The notes: a model not told the origin generated them from the sequence alone. A DNA stretch of 64,000 nt from Arthrobacter sp. M2012083 (GCF_000281065.1 NZ_AKKK01000018.1:1-64000), one strand, 5' to 3'; numbered from the stretch's first letter, positions 44,730 to 55,798 are shown. A program made the numbers and translations.

Positions 44730-47537
44730 ATGAGCACTGTGGACAGCTTCGGTTCCAAAGGCGTACTGAATGTAGCCGGCACCGACTATGAAATTTTCCG
44801 GTTGAACTCCGTAGAGGGCGCAGACAGCCTTCCGTTCAGCCTTAAGGTATTGCTTGAAAACCTCCTGCGGACTGAGGATGGCGCCAATATAACGGCTGAC
44901 CATGTCCGCGCCCTGGCCGGTTGGGATCCCAATGCGGAGCCCGACACGGAAATCCAGTTCACCCCCGCCCGCGTCATCATGCAGGACTTCACTGGCGTTC
45001 CCTGCGTCGTGGACCTGGCTACCATGCGTGAAGCCGTCAAGGAGCTTGGCGGTGACCCCAAGCGGGTCAACCCGTTGGCACCTGCAGAAATGGTCATCGA
45101 CCACTCCGTCCAGATCGACGCCTTCGGAAACTCCGGCGCACTGGAGCGCAACATGGAGATCGAATACCAGCGCAACGGTGAGCGCTACCAGTTCCTTCGC
45201 TGGGGCCAGACCGCATTCGATGACTTCAAGGTTGTTCCCCCGGGAACCGGCATCGTCCACCAGGTCAACATCGAGTACTTGGCCCGCACTGTCATGACCC
45301 GCGAGGTAGACGGCGTTGTCCGCGCCTACCCCGACACCTGTGTTGGCACCGACTCGCACACCACCATGGTCAACGGCCTGGGCATCCTGGGTTGGGGCGT
45401 TGGCGGTATCGAAGCCGAAGCAGCGATGCTCGGCCAGCCCGTCTCCATGCTGATTCCCCGCGTTGTGGGCTTCAAGCTCAAGGGCAGCATCCCCGCTGGC
45501 GCCACCGCTACTGACGTGGTGCTGACCATCACCGAGATGCTGCGCAAGCACGGTGTTGTTGGCAAGTTCGTTGAGTTCTACGGTGAAGGCGTTGCCGCTG
45601 TGCCGTTGGCCAACCGCGCCACCATCGGCAACATGAGCCCGGAATTCGGTTCCACGGCTGCCATGTTCCCGATCGACGACGTCACCTTGGACTACCTGCG
45701 CCTGACCGGCCGTTCCGAAGCAAACGTCGCCCTCGTGGAGGCATACAGCAAGGAACAGGGCCTCTGGCACGATCCGTCCCGTGAACTGCGTTTCTCCGAG
45801 TTCCTCGAGCTGGACCTGTCCACGGTTGTCCCTTCCATCTCCGGCCCCAAGCGTCCGCAGGACCGCATCGAGCTCACGGATGCCAAGGAACAGTTCCGCA
45901 AGGACATCCACAACTACGTCGCCATCGAAGACGGCAGCGTGGATGAGTCCTTGGACGAATCGTTCCCGGCTTCGGATGCGCCGTCCTTCACGCACGCTGA
46001 TTCGCACACCACGGAGACGGAACGCGTTTACTCCGCCGCCAACGGTGCGCATGGCCGCCCCTCTTCGCCGGTCAAGGTCACCACTGCCGACGGCCGCGAG
46101 TTCGAGCTGGACCACGGTGCCGTGTCGATCGCTTCGATCACGTCCTGCACCAACACCTCCAACCCGTCCGTCATGCTGGCTGCGGCCCTCCTTGCACGCA
46201 ACGCCGTTGACAAGGGCCTGACCTCCAAGCCGTGGGTCAAGACCTCCGTTGCCCCGGGCTCGAAGGTCGTCACGGACTACTACGAAAAGTCCGGCCTTAC
46301 CCCTTACCTTGAGAAGCTTGGCTTCTACATCGTGGGTTACGGCTGCGCCACCTGCATCGGTAACTCCGGCCCCCTTGAGCCGGAAATCTCCGAGGCAATC
46401 CAGGCCAACGACCTCTCCGTCACCGCGGTCCTCTCCGGTAACCGCAACTTCGAAGGCCGCATCAACCCGGACGTGAAGATGAACTACCTGGCGTCACCGC
46501 CGTTGGTCATCGCTTACGCCCTGGCCGGCACCATGGACTTCGACTTCGATACCGATGCCCTGGGCACCGACTCCGAAGGCAACGAGGTCTTCCTGAAGGA
46601 CATTTGGCCGAACCCCACCGAGGTGCAGGAAGTCATCGACTCCTCCATCGACGAGGCTATGTTCGCCAAGGGTTACGAGGGCGTCTTCGATGGCGACGAG
46701 CGCTGGAAGGCACTTGACACCCCTGCCGGTGACACCTTCGCATGGGCCGAAGACTCCACCTACGTGCGGAAGCCCCCATACTTCGAGGGCATGAAGGCCC
46801 AGCCGGATCCCGTCCAGGACATCTCGGGCGCCCGTGTGCTCTTGAAGCTTGGCGATTCCGTCACCACGGACCACATCTCCCCGGCCGGTTCCTTCAAGTC
46901 GGACACCCCTGCGGGCCAGTACCTCCTGGCCAACGGTGTGGAGCGCAAGGACTTCAACTCCTACGGTTCACGCCGTGGTAACCACGAAGTCATGATCCGC
47001 GGTACGTTTGCCAACATCCGCATCAAGAACCAGCTCCTGGACAACGTCGAAGGTGGCTTCACCCGTGACTTCAGCCAGGAAGGTGCGCCCCAGGCTTACG
47101 TTTACGACGCAGCCCAGAACTACCAGGCCGCAGGAACGCCCCTGGTTGTCCTGGCCGGCAAGGAATACGGTTCGGGTTCCTCCCGTGACTGGGCGGCCAA
47201 GGGCACGGCGCTCCTGGGCGTCAAGGCCGTCATCGCCGAAAGCTACGAGCGCATCCACCGCTCCAACCTCATCGGCATGGGCGTCCTTCCGTTGCAGTAC
47301 CCTGCCGGAGAGTCCGCAGCAACGCTGGGCCTAACCGGTACGGAAACCTTCGCAGTTGAAGGCGTCACCGAGCTCAACAACGGCACTACGCCGAAGACGC
47401 TCAAGGTAACTGCCACGGCTGAAGACGGTACCGCCAAGTCCTTCGACGCAGTTCTGCGCATCGATACCCCGGGTGAAGCGGACTACTACCGCAACGGCGG
47501 CATCCTGCAGTACGTTCTGCGCCAGATCTCGGCATAA
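44730..47537 (+). CDS. acnA: Aconitate hydratase
   Basis: This 935-residue AcnA-type enzyme isomerises citrate to isocitrate in the TCA cycle using a 4Fe-4S cluster. The cluster cysteines are Cys473 in [14 protein letters not shown] and Cys539 and Cys542 in [12 protein letters not shown]. The C-terminal swivel domain has [15 protein letters not shown] near 810. Between about 400 and 445 there is an acidic, Ser-rich insertion ([16 protein letters not shown]). ATG at 44730 follows GAGGAG. It is monocistronic, with a strong terminator downstream. An iron-box-like element upstream would fit iron-dependent control. Confidence 0.97.
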   Translation: MSTVDSFGSKGVLNVAGTDYEIFRLNSVEGADSLPFSLKVLLENLLRTEDGANITADHVRALAGWDPNAEPDTEIQFTPARVIMQDFTGVPCVVDLATMREAVKELGGDPKRVNPLAPAEMVIDHSVQIDAFGNSGALERNMEIEYQRNGERYQFLRWGQTAFDDFKVVPPGTGIVHQVNIEYLARTVMTREVDGVVRAYPDTCVGTDSHTTMVNGLGILGWGVGGIEAEAAMLGQPVSMLIPRVVGFKLKGSIPAGATATDVVLTITEMLRKHGVVGKFVEFYGEGVAAVPLANRATIGNMSPEFGSTAAMFPIDDVTLDYLRLTGRSEANVALVEAYSKEQGLWHDPSRELRFSEFLELDLSTVVPSISGPKRPQDRIELTDAKEQFRKDIHNYVAIEDGSVDESLDESFPASDAPSFTHADSHTTETERVYSAANGAHGRPSSPVKVTTADGREFELDHGAVSIASITSCTNTSNPSVMLAAALLARNAVDKGLTSKPWVKTSVAPGSKVVTDYYEKSGLTPYLEKLGFYIVGYGCATCIGNSGPLEPEISEAIQANDLSVTAVLSGNRNFEGRINPDVKMNYLASPPLVIAYALAGTMDFDFDTDALGTDSEGNEVFLKDIWPNPTEVQEVIDSSIDEAMFAKGYEGVFDGDERWKALDTPAGDTFAWAEDSTYVRKPPYFEGMKAQPDPVQDISGARVLLKLGDSVTTDHISPAGSFKSDTPAGQYLLANGVERKDFNSYGSRRGNHEVMIRGTFANIRIKNQLLDNVEGGFTRDFSQEGAPQAYVYDAAQNYQAAGTPLVVLAGKEYGSGSSRDWAAKGTALLGVKAVIAESYERIHRSNLIGMGVLPLQYPAGESAATLGLTGTETFAVEGVTELNNGTTPKTLKVTATAEDGTAKSFDAVLRIDTPGEADYYRNGGILQYVLRQISA

Positions 47538-47572
47538 CGGACCGGCTGGTTTCCAGCTGATCCAGAAGCCGG

Positions 47573-47608
47573 ACAGCCCCGGCTGGTCGCCCGACCAGCC
47601 GGGGCTGT
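47573..47608 (+). terminator. Terminator of acnA
   Basis: A 15-bp perfect stem (ACAGCCCCGGCTGGT with ACCAGCCGGGGCTGT) around a 6-nt loop lies 35 nt after the aconitase stop codon. Confidence 0.9.
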
Positions 47609-47724
47609 TGGCGTCCCGGCAGTAGCCCGGGATGCCTATCCCAGGACTCGTAACCACGGCGCAACGCGTGGGTCCGGGTACGCGCTAGAGTTAACAAGCA
47701 CGTCATTCACCCTAAGGAGGGCCG

Positions 47725-49698
47725 TTGGGACTTTTGGAAACCGTCAAGGATCCACGGGACCTGGCCAAACTGTCCGGCACGGAGCTGGAACAACTGGCCG
47801 GCGAAATCAGGGAGTTCCTGATCACCAACGTAGCCGCAACGGGTGGACATCTTGGTCCCAACCTGGGCGTTGTTGAACTCACGCTTGCTGTCCACCGGAA
47901 CTTTGAGTCACCGCGCGACAGTGTCGTCTTCGATACCGGGCACCAGTCCTACGTGCACAAGCTGCTCACCGGGCGCCAGGACTTCACGACGCTGCGCCAG
48001 CAAGGCGGACTGTCCGGTTATCCGGACCGTGCGGAGTCCGAGCACGACATCGTGGAAAGTTCACATGCGTCCTCCTCCCTGTCCTGGGCAGACGGCATTT
48101 CGCGTGCCCGGCAGCTGACCGGCGAGGGCGACCGGTTCGTCGTCGCCGTTGTTGGCGATGGTGCGCTTACCGGAGGAATGGCATGGGAAGCCATCAACAA
48201 CATTGCCGCGGATAAGCGGCGTCGCGTGGTGATTGTTGTCAACGACAATGGGCGCTCCTATGCTCCCACCGTGGGCGGTTTTGCTGACTACCTTGCGTCA
48301 TTGCGTCCCACCATCGACTCCCTCCGCACCACCCCGGCCTACGAACGGATGCTGGACTGGTGGAAGAAGAAACTCCAGGACGGCGGCCCGGCTGGCCAGT
48401 TCACATATAAGAGCCTTCATGCCATGAAGAAGGGCATCAAGGACTGGTGGGCTCCGCAGGGCATGTTCGAGGACCTTGGCATGAAGTACATTGGCCCGGT
48501 TGACGGGCATAACCTCCAAGCCATGGAGCATGCGCTTAACACCGCCAAGGCCTACGGCGGACCTGTCATTGTTCACGCCATGACGGAAAAGGGCCACGGC
48601 TATGCCCCCGCCCTCGCCAATGAAGCAGACCAATTCCACGCCGTAGGAATCATTGACCCTGAAACGGGCGAGCCCACCGAAATGCCTGGAGCCAGATCCT
48701 GGACCTCGGTTTTTGCTGAAGAAATTGCGGACATCGCTGACGAACGCCCCGACATCGTGGGGATCACCGGCGCCATGCTTATCCCTGTGGGATTGCACAA
48801 GTTCGCTGAGCGCCATCCGGAGCGGGTGATCGACGTCGGCATCGCGGAGCAGCATGCGCTAACGTCCGCTGCAGGCATGGCGTTCGGTGGCCTCCACCCC
48901 GTGGTGGCCGTTTACGCCACGTTCTTGAACCGCGCCTTTGACCAGCTCCTCATGGACGTCGCCTTGCACAAAGCCGGTGTCACTATCGTCCTGGACCGTG
49001 CCGGCGTGACGGGCCCGGACGGACCCAGCCACCACGGGATGTGGGATATGGCGATGGTCCAGATCGTGCCCGGGCTCCACTTGGCTGCTCCCCGCGATGC
49101 CACCCGGCTCCGCGAAGAACTGCGCGAGGCGGTGGCGATCAACGATGCCCCCACCGTGGTTCGGTTCTCCAAGGGCAGTGTCGGTTCCGAGGTTGAAGCC
49201 ATCGAAAGGCTTCATGACGGCGTGGACATCCTCGCGCGGCGCCCGGAAGGCTCCACGGAGAACGATGTCCTGATTGTCAGCGTCGGTGCCATGTCCGAAC
49301 TCTCACTTGATGTCGCTACCCGCTTGGGTGCCCAAGGCATCAGCTCCACTGTGGTGGATCCCCGGTGGGTACTTCCTGTCCGGAAATCGATCATCGCCCT
49401 TGCCGCCCGTCACCGCCTGGTGATCTGCATTGAAGACGGCGTCCGGGCGGGTGGCGTGGGTTCGCGCATACGGCAGGAGATGCGGGCCGCAGGTGTGGAC
49501 ACCGCGCTGAACGAGGTGGGCTTGCCGGTTGAATTCCTGGTACACGGCTCCCGCAGCCAGGTCCTGGAGCGCGTGGGCCTCACCGCCCAGAAAATAACCC
49601 ACGACGTCGTTGCCCAGGTTTTGGGGACGAAGGTCCCGTTTGCCAGGCCCCTCCCGGGCCAGGAACACCCCACCACCGGCAGCCTGCCAACCCTGTGA
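47725..49698 (+). CDS. dxs: 1-deoxy-D-xylulose-5-phosphate synthase
   Basis: This 657-residue thiamine-diphosphate enzyme condenses pyruvate and glyceraldehyde 3-phosphate in the first step of the MEP isoprenoid pathway. N-terminal features are [17 protein letters not shown] and [13 protein letters not shown]. The thiamine-diphosphate motif is [18 protein letters not shown] (about 148-165), and the pyrimidine domain starts near 325. The start is TTG at 47725, preceded by a strong AAGGAGG 3-4 nt upstream; no ATG or GTG fits. The stop codon overlaps the next gene's GTG (GTGA), so the DUF402 gene is coupled to it. Confidence 0.97.
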   Translation: MGLLETVKDPRDLAKLSGTELEQLAGEIREFLITNVAATGGHLGPNLGVVELTLAVHRNFESPRDSVVFDTGHQSYVHKLLTGRQDFTTLRQQGGLSGYPDRAESEHDIVESSHASSSLSWADGISRARQLTGEGDRFVVAVVGDGALTGGMAWEAINNIAADKRRRVVIVVNDNGRSYAPTVGGFADYLASLRPTIDSLRTTPAYERMLDWWKKKLQDGGPAGQFTYKSLHAMKKGIKDWWAPQGMFEDLGMKYIGPVDGHNLQAMEHALNTAKAYGGPVIVHAMTEKGHGYAPALANEADQFHAVGIIDPETGEPTEMPGARSWTSVFAEEIADIADERPDIVGITGAMLIPVGLHKFAERHPERVIDVGIAEQHALTSAAGMAFGGLHPVVAVYATFLNRAFDQLLMDVALHKAGVTIVLDRAGVTGPDGPSHHGMWDMAMVQIVPGLHLAAPRDATRLREELREAVAINDAPTVVRFSKGSVGSEVEAIERLHDGVDILARRPEGSTENDVLIVSVGAMSELSLDVATRLGAQGISSTVVDPRWVLPVRKSIIALAARHRLVICIEDGVRAGGVGSRIRQEMRAAGVDTALNEVGLPVEFLVHGSRSQVLERVGLTAQKITHDVVAQVLGTKVPFARPLPGQEHPTTGSLPTL

Positions 49699-50264
49699 CG
49701 GACGAGCGCGTGCCGGGCGCATTGCAGCCCGGTGACCTCGTGGTGTCGAGGAACAGGAAATGGGACGGCAAAGCCCACTGGGTGGTGCCTGGCCGCTACC
49801 TGGGTGAGGACATTCACGGCTGGTGGATATTTCAGGGAGCGGGGGAGTTTTGCGCGCGCCCGGGCGCGGCTTTCTACACGGCGTCAGATGCCGTCCTACT
49901 GGTCCCGCGGACCGGCGAGTTCGTGGCCACGTTCTACGACGACAGCTATCCGGGCGACTTCAGGATTTACGTCGACCTCGCCACAGCCCACGCTTGGAAC
50001 CCCCTCAAGCCCGGTGTAACAGAGTTCCACATGATCGACATGGACCTGGACGTCATCCGTTCCACCAGGCACGGGGTGTTCGTTGATGACGAAGATGAGT
50101 TTGAGCATCATCGGATGGCCATGGGCTATCCGCAACAGACGGTGGACGCAATGCGCGCGGAATGCGCGGCCCTCTTCGAGGCAGTGGACACCATGAAAGC
50201 ACCTTTCGACGTCAATGGAGCCACCAGCACCAGCGCCGAGTGGTTCGGGAAAGGACGAGCATGA
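49695..50264 (+). CDS. DUF402 domain protein
   Basis: This 189-residue protein carries the DUF402 (FomD/Ntdp-like) fold, related to nucleoside di- and triphosphatases and to FomD, which hydrolyses CMP-phosphonates. Key acidic and Tyr/Trp residues are in [31 protein letters not shown] and [28 protein letters not shown], the last being the typical metal-binding segment DxDxD-x-DEDEF. It probably binds a divalent metal and a phosphorylated substrate; the substrate is unknown. It overlaps dxs by 4 nt at its start and the next gene by 4 nt at its end. Confidence 0.85.
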   Translation: MTDERVPGALQPGDLVVSRNRKWDGKAHWVVPGRYLGEDIHGWWIFQGAGEFCARPGAAFYTASDAVLLVPRTGEFVATFYDDSYPGDFRIYVDLATAHAWNPLKPGVTEFHMIDMDLDVIRSTRHGVFVDDEDEFEHHRMAMGYPQQTVDAMRAECAALFEAVDTMKAPFDVNGATSTSAEWFGKGRA

Positions 50265-50821
50265 GCGGCATCATCCGCGCCTATAAGCGCGACGACGAAG
50301 GAGTACTTCACTTCCGGGAGGCCTGGTACGACGACGAAGACCAGCAGTTCGTGGTCAACCACGGTGTGGTGGGGCACCAAAGCAAGACTGACGAAGCAAA
50401 CGTTGACGACGAATCTGCCGTGGAAGGCCTGATGGCCGCCTTTGCCGCGCAATGCGAGGAAGACGGCTACGCCGAGATTCCCGAGACCGAACAGTTCTGG
50501 GTAGTTGCCCAAATTGCGTTGAAAACCAAGGACGGCACCGAACGTGACCGGCATCTTGAGCGGAAAGCCAAAGCCGCCCTCACCGGTGAGCTGGCGTGGC
50601 GTGGGCTGGGCGTGGTGGACCGTTCGGAAATCGGCAACGGGCACTTGAACATCTTCTGCCTCTGCCCGGACGTCAACAAAGCCGTAAACGCCATCAAGAT
50701 CTGTGTCCGTGGTGAGGATCTGGACTTCACCAAGCTCACTGTTGCAGCAGCACCGCACAGCGACCTCACCGCATTCCGGGTGAAGCACTCGCCCAAGCAG
50801 GGCGCGGGCTTTACTCTCTAA
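50261..50821 (+). CDS. Uncharacterised protein coupled to DUF402 gene
   Basis: This 186-residue soluble acidic protein has no domain that I recognise. It has IRAYKRDDEGVLHFREAWYDDEDQQFVV at the N-terminus, a helical middle (about 45-70), and the segment HLNIFCLCPDVNKAVNAIKICVRGEDLD near 130. The ATG at 50261 overlaps the DUF402 stop codon (ATGA), so both are made from the dxs transcript. I cannot assign a function. Confidence 0.75.
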   Translation: MSGIIRAYKRDDEGVLHFREAWYDDEDQQFVVNHGVVGHQSKTDEANVDDESAVEGLMAAFAAQCEEDGYAEIPETEQFWVVAQIALKTKDGTERDRHLERKAKAALTGELAWRGLGVVDRSEIGNGHLNIFCLCPDVNKAVNAIKICVRGEDLDFTKLTVAAAPHSDLTAFRVKHSPKQGAGFTL

Positions 50822-50852
50822 GTAGCACCCCAACGCATCAGGAGGGATCTCC

Positions 50853-51071
50853 ATGTCGTCCAAGAGCAACTGGCCCGGACATACGCCGCTGCCCAAAGGT
50901 CTCTCTGCGCCTGCGAAACGGGCCCTGGCCCACGAAGGGATAGAGACGCTGGAGCAGCTGGCCGAGTTCGGCGAGCTGGAACTTTCCAAGCTCCACGGCA
51001 TGGGCCCGGTGGCCATAGCGCAGCTTGAGGATGCCATGGAGGAATCAGGGATCTCTTACGGCACCCGTTAG
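50853..51071 (+). CDS. Small helix-hairpin-helix protein
   Basis: This 72-residue protein is predicted to be a single helix-hairpin-helix or SAM-like domain. LPKGLSAPAKRALAHEGIETLEQLAEF, then ELSKLHGMGPVAIAQLEDAME, resembles the C-terminal domain of RNA polymerase alpha and other DNA-binding modules. The LHGMGPVA hairpin supports non-specific DNA binding. ATG at 50853 has a strong AGGAGGG ribosome binding site. It is probably the last gene of the dxs transcript, 31 nt downstream of its neighbour. Confidence 0.8.
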   Translation: MSSKSNWPGHTPLPKGLSAPAKRALAHEGIETLEQLAEFGELELSKLHGMGPVAIAQLEDAMEESGISYGTR

Positions 51072-51123
51072 CTCGGGGTGCTCTTTGTTGCCTCGGGTGA
51101 CCAACTGGTCCGTGCGCCCCGTA

Positions 51124-51129
51124 TAGGCT
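51124..51129 (+). promoter_or_regulatory. -10 element, leaderless start at 51136
   Basis: TAGGCT is followed by exactly 6 nt and the ATG at 51136, with no ribosome binding site. Confidence 0.6.
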
Positions 51130-51135
51130 GAATTC

Positions 51136-52113
51136 ATGACTGAATACCGACGCCTTGGCCATTCCGGACTGACCGTCTCAGCTGTGGGGCTGGGCTGCAA
51201 CAACCTGGGCCGCGCCAATACTCCCACTGAGTCGCAGGAAGGTACGGACGCTGTAGTCCATGCCGCGATTGATGCCGGCGTGACCTTCTTTGACGTAGCC
51301 GATGTTTACGGTCGTGAGCCCGGCCTGAGCGAGGCCATGTTGGGCAAAGCGCTGAAAGGCCGCCGTGATGACGTGGTCATCGGAACCAAGTTCGGTATGG
51401 ACATGCGCGGAGCCAACGGCAAAGACTTCGATGCCCGGGGTTCGCGGCGGTATATCGTAAAAGCCGTAGAAGCTTCACTCCGCCGCCTGGGCACCGAGTG
51501 GATCGACCTCTACCAGTTCCATACCCCGGATCCGCGCACTCCCATAGAGGAGACCCTTGCGGCCCTGGATGACGTGGTTTCGAGCGGCAAGGTGCGCTAC
51601 ATCGGCCATTCGAACTTTGCCGGCTGGCAGATCGCCGAAGCGGAGTACGTAGGCCGCCAGTCAGCAGGCGTCCGCTTCATCTCGACGCAGAACCATTACA
51701 ACCTTCTGGATCGGCGCGCGGAACTGGAAGTGCTTCCCGCAGCCGGGGCCTTCTCCTTGGGCGTCCTGCCGTACTTCCCTTTGGCCAACGGGCTGCTCAC
51801 CGGAAAGTACTCCGCCGGGAAAGCCCCGGAAGGTTCACGATTGAGCCACACCCGCACCAACCTGGTACACGACGCCGACTGGGAGCAGCTTGGCCGCTTC
51901 GGCCAGTTCGCCAAGGAAAGGGACATCAGCGAGCTTCAGTTGGCGTTCTCCTGGTTGGCCGCGCAGCCCGGCGTCAGCAGTGTCATCGCGGGTGCCACCC
52001 GTCCGGAGCAGATCCGTGAGAACGCCGCAGCCGTGAGCTGGGTCCCCACGCAGGAAGATCGCGACGAACTGGACGAGATCTTCCCAAGGGCGCCGAAGGT
52101 GGCACTCTTCTAA
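51136..52113 (+). CDS. Aldo/keto reductase
   Basis: This 325-residue NADPH-dependent oxidoreductase has a TIM-barrel fold. The catalytic residues are recognisable: Asp and Tyr in FFDVADVYGREPGLSEAMLG (about 47-66), Lys in IGTKFGMD, and His in YQFHTPDPRTP. The C-terminal cofactor-binding segment is SSVIAGATRPEQIRENA. The physiological substrate is unknown. The start is ATG at 51136 with a leaderless-type -10 upstream. A large hairpin follows the stop codon. Confidence 0.93.
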   Translation: MTEYRRLGHSGLTVSAVGLGCNNLGRANTPTESQEGTDAVVHAAIDAGVTFFDVADVYGREPGLSEAMLGKALKGRRDDVVIGTKFGMDMRGANGKDFDARGSRRYIVKAVEASLRRLGTEWIDLYQFHTPDPRTPIEETLAALDDVVSSGKVRYIGHSNFAGWQIAEAEYVGRQSAGVRFISTQNHYNLLDRRAELEVLPAAGAFSLGVLPYFPLANGLLTGKYSAGKAPEGSRLSHTRTNLVHDADWEQLGRFGQFAKERDISELQLAFSWLAAQPGVSSVIAGATRPEQIRENAAAVSWVPTQEDRDELDEIFPRAPKVALF

Positions 52114-52160
52114 CGCCACGCACTAGCCAAGGCTCACGCCCAACGCATATGCCCACTAAG

Positions 52161-52208
52161 GAAGACGGACCGTGGCCGGAACATTCGCTCCGGCCACGGC
52201 CCGTCCTT
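52161..52208. terminator. Bidirectional terminator, AKR and fadB-like gene
   Basis: CCGTGGCCGGA (52170-52180) pairs with TCCGGCCACGG (52189-52199), extended by GACGG/CCGTC after one mismatch. It lies between two converging genes. Confidence 0.85.
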
Positions 52209-52228
52209 CTGTACGCCTACCCTAGGGC

Positions 52229-54373
52229 CTAGGCCGGTGCCGATGCGACGCCGGGGGCGAGGAACCGCTTGCCGTTGACCCGCTCCGATGCGCCCACCCG
52301 GTCCAGGTACGGCGTTATGCCGCCCAGGAACATCGGCCATCCTGCGCCCATGATGACGCAAAGATCGATGTCTTCGGGTCCGGCCACGACACCTTCTTCG
52401 AGCATCAGTCCGATCTCCTCGGCCAAGGCATCCTGGGTGCGCCGGAGGACTTCTTCGCCAGTGGACGGGGTGTTGCCGAAGGACATGATGGCCAGCGTCT
52501 CGGCCGGGATGACAGGATTTCCGTCAGGGCCCGGGACCCAGAGGCTCTTCACTCCGTTGTCGATGAGTTTCTGGAGGTTTTGCGAGACCGGGAAGCGGTC
52601 GCCGAACGCGGCGTGCAGTGACTCCTGGACATGCTGGGCCACTGGTAGGCCAACCATGGCACTCAGGGTGAACGGCGACATTGGCAGCCCCATGGGACGC
52701 AGCGCGCTGTCTGCCACCTCCGCCGGGGTTCCTTCGTCGAACGCCGCGATGACCTCGCCCATGAGGCGAAGCAGGATGCGGTTGACCACAAAGGCTGCGG
52801 CATCCTTGACCAGTACGGCGGTCTTTTTGAGTCCCTTGGCGAGTTCGAACGCGGTGGCCAGGACGGCGTCGTCGGTCTTTGGGGCCCGAACGATCTCCAA
52901 GAGCGGCATGACAGCCACCGGGTTGAAGAAGTGGAAGCCCACCAGGCGTTCGGGGTGCTTCAAATCTTCGGCCATGGCAGTCACCGATAGGGAGGACGTG
53001 TTGGTGGCCAGGATGCACTCGGGAGAAACGATCGCTTCAACCTCGGCAAAGACTTGCTTCTTGATGTGCAGTTCTTCGAAGACGGCTTCGATGACGAAGT
53101 CGGCGTCGGCGAAGGCTTCCTTGGAGACGGAACCCGTAACGAGGGCTTTGGTCCGGTTGGCGGCGTCCTGCTTGATCCGCTTCTTGGCAAGCATCTTGTC
53201 GACTTCGGCGTGGACGTACCCGACGCCCTTGTCCACCCGTGCCTGATCGATGTCGGTCATGACCACCGGGACTTTCAGCTGCCGGGCAAACAGCAGTGCC
53301 AGCTGGCTTGCCATGAGCCCTGCACCTACCACGCCGATCTTGGTGACCGGGCGGGCAAGCTTGCGATCGGGGGCGCCCGCGGGACGCTTGGAGCGCTTTT
53401 GGACGAGATCCAGGAACGCGTAGACGGTGGAGCGGAATTCGTCGGTTTGCATGAGGCCTGCGAGGGTCTCGCACTCGAGTTCAGCTGACTCGGCTTGGGT
53501 CATGGTGCGGTTGGCCTCCATGACGTCCAGGACCTTACCCGGGGCGGGGGAGGCGTTGGAGGTCTTGGACTCCACGAAAGCCCGTCCTGCGGTTACCGCA
53601 GCTGCCCAACGGGCGGCGACTGTGTCATCGGCAGCCTCAACGGAGTTCTTCCGCTCAGGCGTCACCTCGCCGGCAATGACCCGCGCCGCCCATGCGAGCG
53701 ACTGCTCCACGAAGTCGGCCGGTTCGAACATGGCATCGGCCACGCCGAGCTCGAACGCCTGCGGTCCGGTGAGGGTGCGGTTGTTGCTGAGGGGATTCTC
53801 GATCATCACCTTGACGGCGTTCTCCGGACCAATGAGGCGCGGCAGGATGTAGACGCCACCCCAGCCGGGTACGAGGCCGATGAAGGCCTCAGGCAAGGCC
53901 AGGGCGCCGGCACCTGTGGAGACGGTCCGATATGTGGACTGCAGGGCGATCTCCAACCCGCCGCCCAAGGCAAGGCCATTGATGAACGCGAAGCTCGGAA
54001 CACCCAGGTTGGCGAGGGTGCTGTAGACGGCGTGGCCAAGCTGCGCCATCCAGAGCCCGTGCTCGCGTTCCTTGAGTGTTTTTACGGCAGAAAGGTCGGC
54101 GCCTGCCACCAGGAAGTACGGCTTTCCCGTCACGCCGACGCCAACAATTTCTCCGCGCGAGGCGCGCTCCTTGAGCTTCTCCAGAACGTCGCCGAGTTCA
54201 ACGAGCGTGTTGGGCCCCAGCGTGGTGGGCTTGGAGTGGTCAAGGCCGTTGTCCAAGGTGATCAGTGCGAAGGTCCCGGCGCCCCCCGGCAGCTGGATGT
54301 CCTGCACATAGGAGTGTGTGACAACCTCGTCAGGGAAAAGTGCGGCGAGCTTTTGGAATTCGGCGGCGCTCAT
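52229..54373 (-). CDS. 3-hydroxyacyl-CoA dehydrogenase / enoyl-CoA hydratase (FadB/FadJ type)
   Basis: This 714-residue bifunctional beta-oxidation enzyme hydrates enoyl-CoA and oxidises the 3-hydroxyacyl-CoA. The N-terminal crotonase domain (about 1-200) has ALGGGLEIALQSTYRTVS, giving the oxyanion-hole region. The dehydrogenase starts near 330 with GVVGAGLMASQLALLFARQL, a Rossmann NAD-binding motif, and its catalytic His-Glu dyad region is GFHFFNPVAVMPLLEIV. The start ATG at 54373 overlaps the thiolase stop codon by 4 nt, so the two form the usual fadA-fadB operon. Confidence 0.93.
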   Translation of the reverse strand: MSAAEFQKLAALFPDEVVTHSYVQDIQLPGGAGTFALITLDNGLDHSKPTTLGPNTLVELGDVLEKLKERASRGEIVGVGVTGKPYFLVAGADLSAVKTLKEREHGLWMAQLGHAVYSTLANLGVPSFAFINGLALGGGLEIALQSTYRTVSTGAGALALPEAFIGLVPGWGGVYILPRLIGPENAVKVMIENPLSNNRTLTGPQAFELGVADAMFEPADFVEQSLAWAARVIAGEVTPERKNSVEAADDTVAARWAAAVTAGRAFVESKTSNASPAPGKVLDVMEANRTMTQAESAELECETLAGLMQTDEFRSTVYAFLDLVQKRSKRPAGAPDRKLARPVTKIGVVGAGLMASQLALLFARQLKVPVVMTDIDQARVDKGVGYVHAEVDKMLAKKRIKQDAANRTKALVTGSVSKEAFADADFVIEAVFEELHIKKQVFAEVEAIVSPECILATNTSSLSVTAMAEDLKHPERLVGFHFFNPVAVMPLLEIVRAPKTDDAVLATAFELAKGLKKTAVLVKDAAAFVVNRILLRLMGEVIAAFDEGTPAEVADSALRPMGLPMSPFTLSAMVGLPVAQHVQESLHAAFGDRFPVSQNLQKLIDNGVKSLWVPGPDGNPVIPAETLAIMSFGNTPSTGEEVLRRTQDALAEEIGLMLEEGVVAGPEDIDLCVIMGAGWPMFLGGITPYLDRVGASERVNGKRFLAPGVASAPA

Positions 54374-55656
54374 GCGGCGGCTCCTTCGGTGGTGGCTGCG
54401 GTGGCCTGGTCAGTGGTGCCCTGATCGGCGGTGAACGATTCGTAGGCTGCATGGTGCGGGTTTTCCCAGATCACCGTGGCGCCCATACCCAATCCAATGC
54501 ACATGGTGGTAATGCCATATCGGACAGAGTGGTCTTCCTCGAACTGCCGCGCGAGCTGGTTCATCAGGCGGACGCCCGAGGAGGCAAGCGGGTGTCCTAC
54601 GGCAATCGCACCGCCATAGCGGTTGACCCGGGGATCGTCATCGGCGATGCCGAAGTGGTCCAGGAAACTGAGGACCTGGACGGCGAAGGCCTCGTTGATT
54701 TCGAAGAGTCCAATGTCCTCGATGCCCAGCCCTGCGTTCTTCAAGGCCTTTTCCGTGGCGGGAACCGGTCCAATGCCCATAACTTCGGGTTCGACGCCGG
54801 CAAAGGCATAGGAGACGAGGCGCATCTTGACTGAGAGGCCCAGTTCTTCAGCGGCTTCCGCCGAAGCGAGAACCGCCGCTGTGGCGCCGTCGTTCAGACC
54901 TGCAGCGTTTCCCGCAGTGACGCGACCATGGGCGCGGAACGGGGTCCGCAGTTCGGCCAAATCGGCAACAGTGGTGCCGGGCCGCGGCGGCTCGTCCGCG
55001 GTGTGCAGGGCCCAGCCCTGGCCGGGCTTCATGGTGGCTACCGGCACCAGGTCATGCTGGATTTGTTCGTTCGAGTAGGCTGCGGCGAGCTTGGCCTGGG
55101 AGGCCGCCGCATAGGTGTCCGTGCGGTCCTTGGTGATCGCGGGGAAGCGGTCATGCAGGTTCTCGGCCGTGTTGCCCATGTTCAGCGCCGCGGGGTCCAC
55201 CAGGCGTTCGGACATGAACCGCGGATTGGGATCGGCGCCTGCACCCATGGGGTGGTTGCCCATGTGCTCCACGCCGCCTGCAATGACGACGTCGTAGGCA
55301 CCGAAACCGATGCCGCTCGCCGTCGTCGTTACTGCAGTCATGGCACCTGCGCACATGCGGTCGATGGCGAAGCCGGGTACCGTGCGGGGGAGCCCGGCCA
55401 ACAGTGCCGCTGTGCGGCCGATAGTGAGGCCTTGATCCCCGGTCTGGGTAGTGGCGGCGATGGCGACCTCGTCGATCCGGTCGGCGGGCAGTGAGGGATT
55501 CCGACGCATCAGTTCCCGGATGCATTTCACCACGAGGTCATCGGCGCGGGTGCCCGCATATATGCCTTTTTCGCCGGCCTTGCCGAAGGGGGTGCGCACA
55601 CCGTCCACGAACACGACGTCGCGGACGTTTCTCTGAGCACTGCGTGATGGACTCAT
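54370..55656 (-). CDS. Acetyl-CoA C-acyltransferase (thiolase)
   Basis: This 428-residue thiolase performs the last, cleaving step of beta-oxidation, using CoA. The nucleophilic cysteine is in AIDRMCAGAMTAV (about 97), the general-base region is NRYGGAIAVGHPLASSG, and the second catalytic cysteine is in TTMCIGLGMGATVIW. ATG at 55656 follows GAGGAG with 7-nt spacing. It is first in the two-gene operon with the dehydrogenase. An acetoacetyl-CoA-specific enzyme is less likely given that partner. Confidence 0.94.
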   Translation of the reverse strand: MSPSRSAQRNVRDVVFVDGVRTPFGKAGEKGIYAGTRADDLVVKCIRELMRRNPSLPADRIDEVAIAATTQTGDQGLTIGRTAALLAGLPRTVPGFAIDRMCAGAMTAVTTTASGIGFGAYDVVIAGGVEHMGNHPMGAGADPNPRFMSERLVDPAALNMGNTAENLHDRFPAITKDRTDTYAAASQAKLAAAYSNEQIQHDLVPVATMKPGQGWALHTADEPPRPGTTVADLAELRTPFRAHGRVTAGNAAGLNDGATAAVLASAEAAEELGLSVKMRLVSYAFAGVEPEVMGIGPVPATEKALKNAGLGIEDIGLFEINEAFAVQVLSFLDHFGIADDDPRVNRYGGAIAVGHPLASSGVRLMNQLARQFEEDHSVRYGITTMCIGLGMGATVIWENPHHAAYESFTADQGTTDQATAATTEGAAA

Positions 55657-55798
55657 GTAATAACTCCTCGTTGAGACATGGCGCCGAATCCCGCGTCACG
55701 GGGGCTTCGGCTGGCATTGGGTCCAATGTTACTCGTGGGTAACTTAGCTTGCAAGGCCCGCGACGCAGGCGCTGCCCTCCTGTCCTCGGGGACGCGAA

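Noticed and set aside
44670..46115. 481-codon minus-strand frame opposite acnA
   Set aside because: It is a shadow of the aconitase gene; no domain is recognisable.
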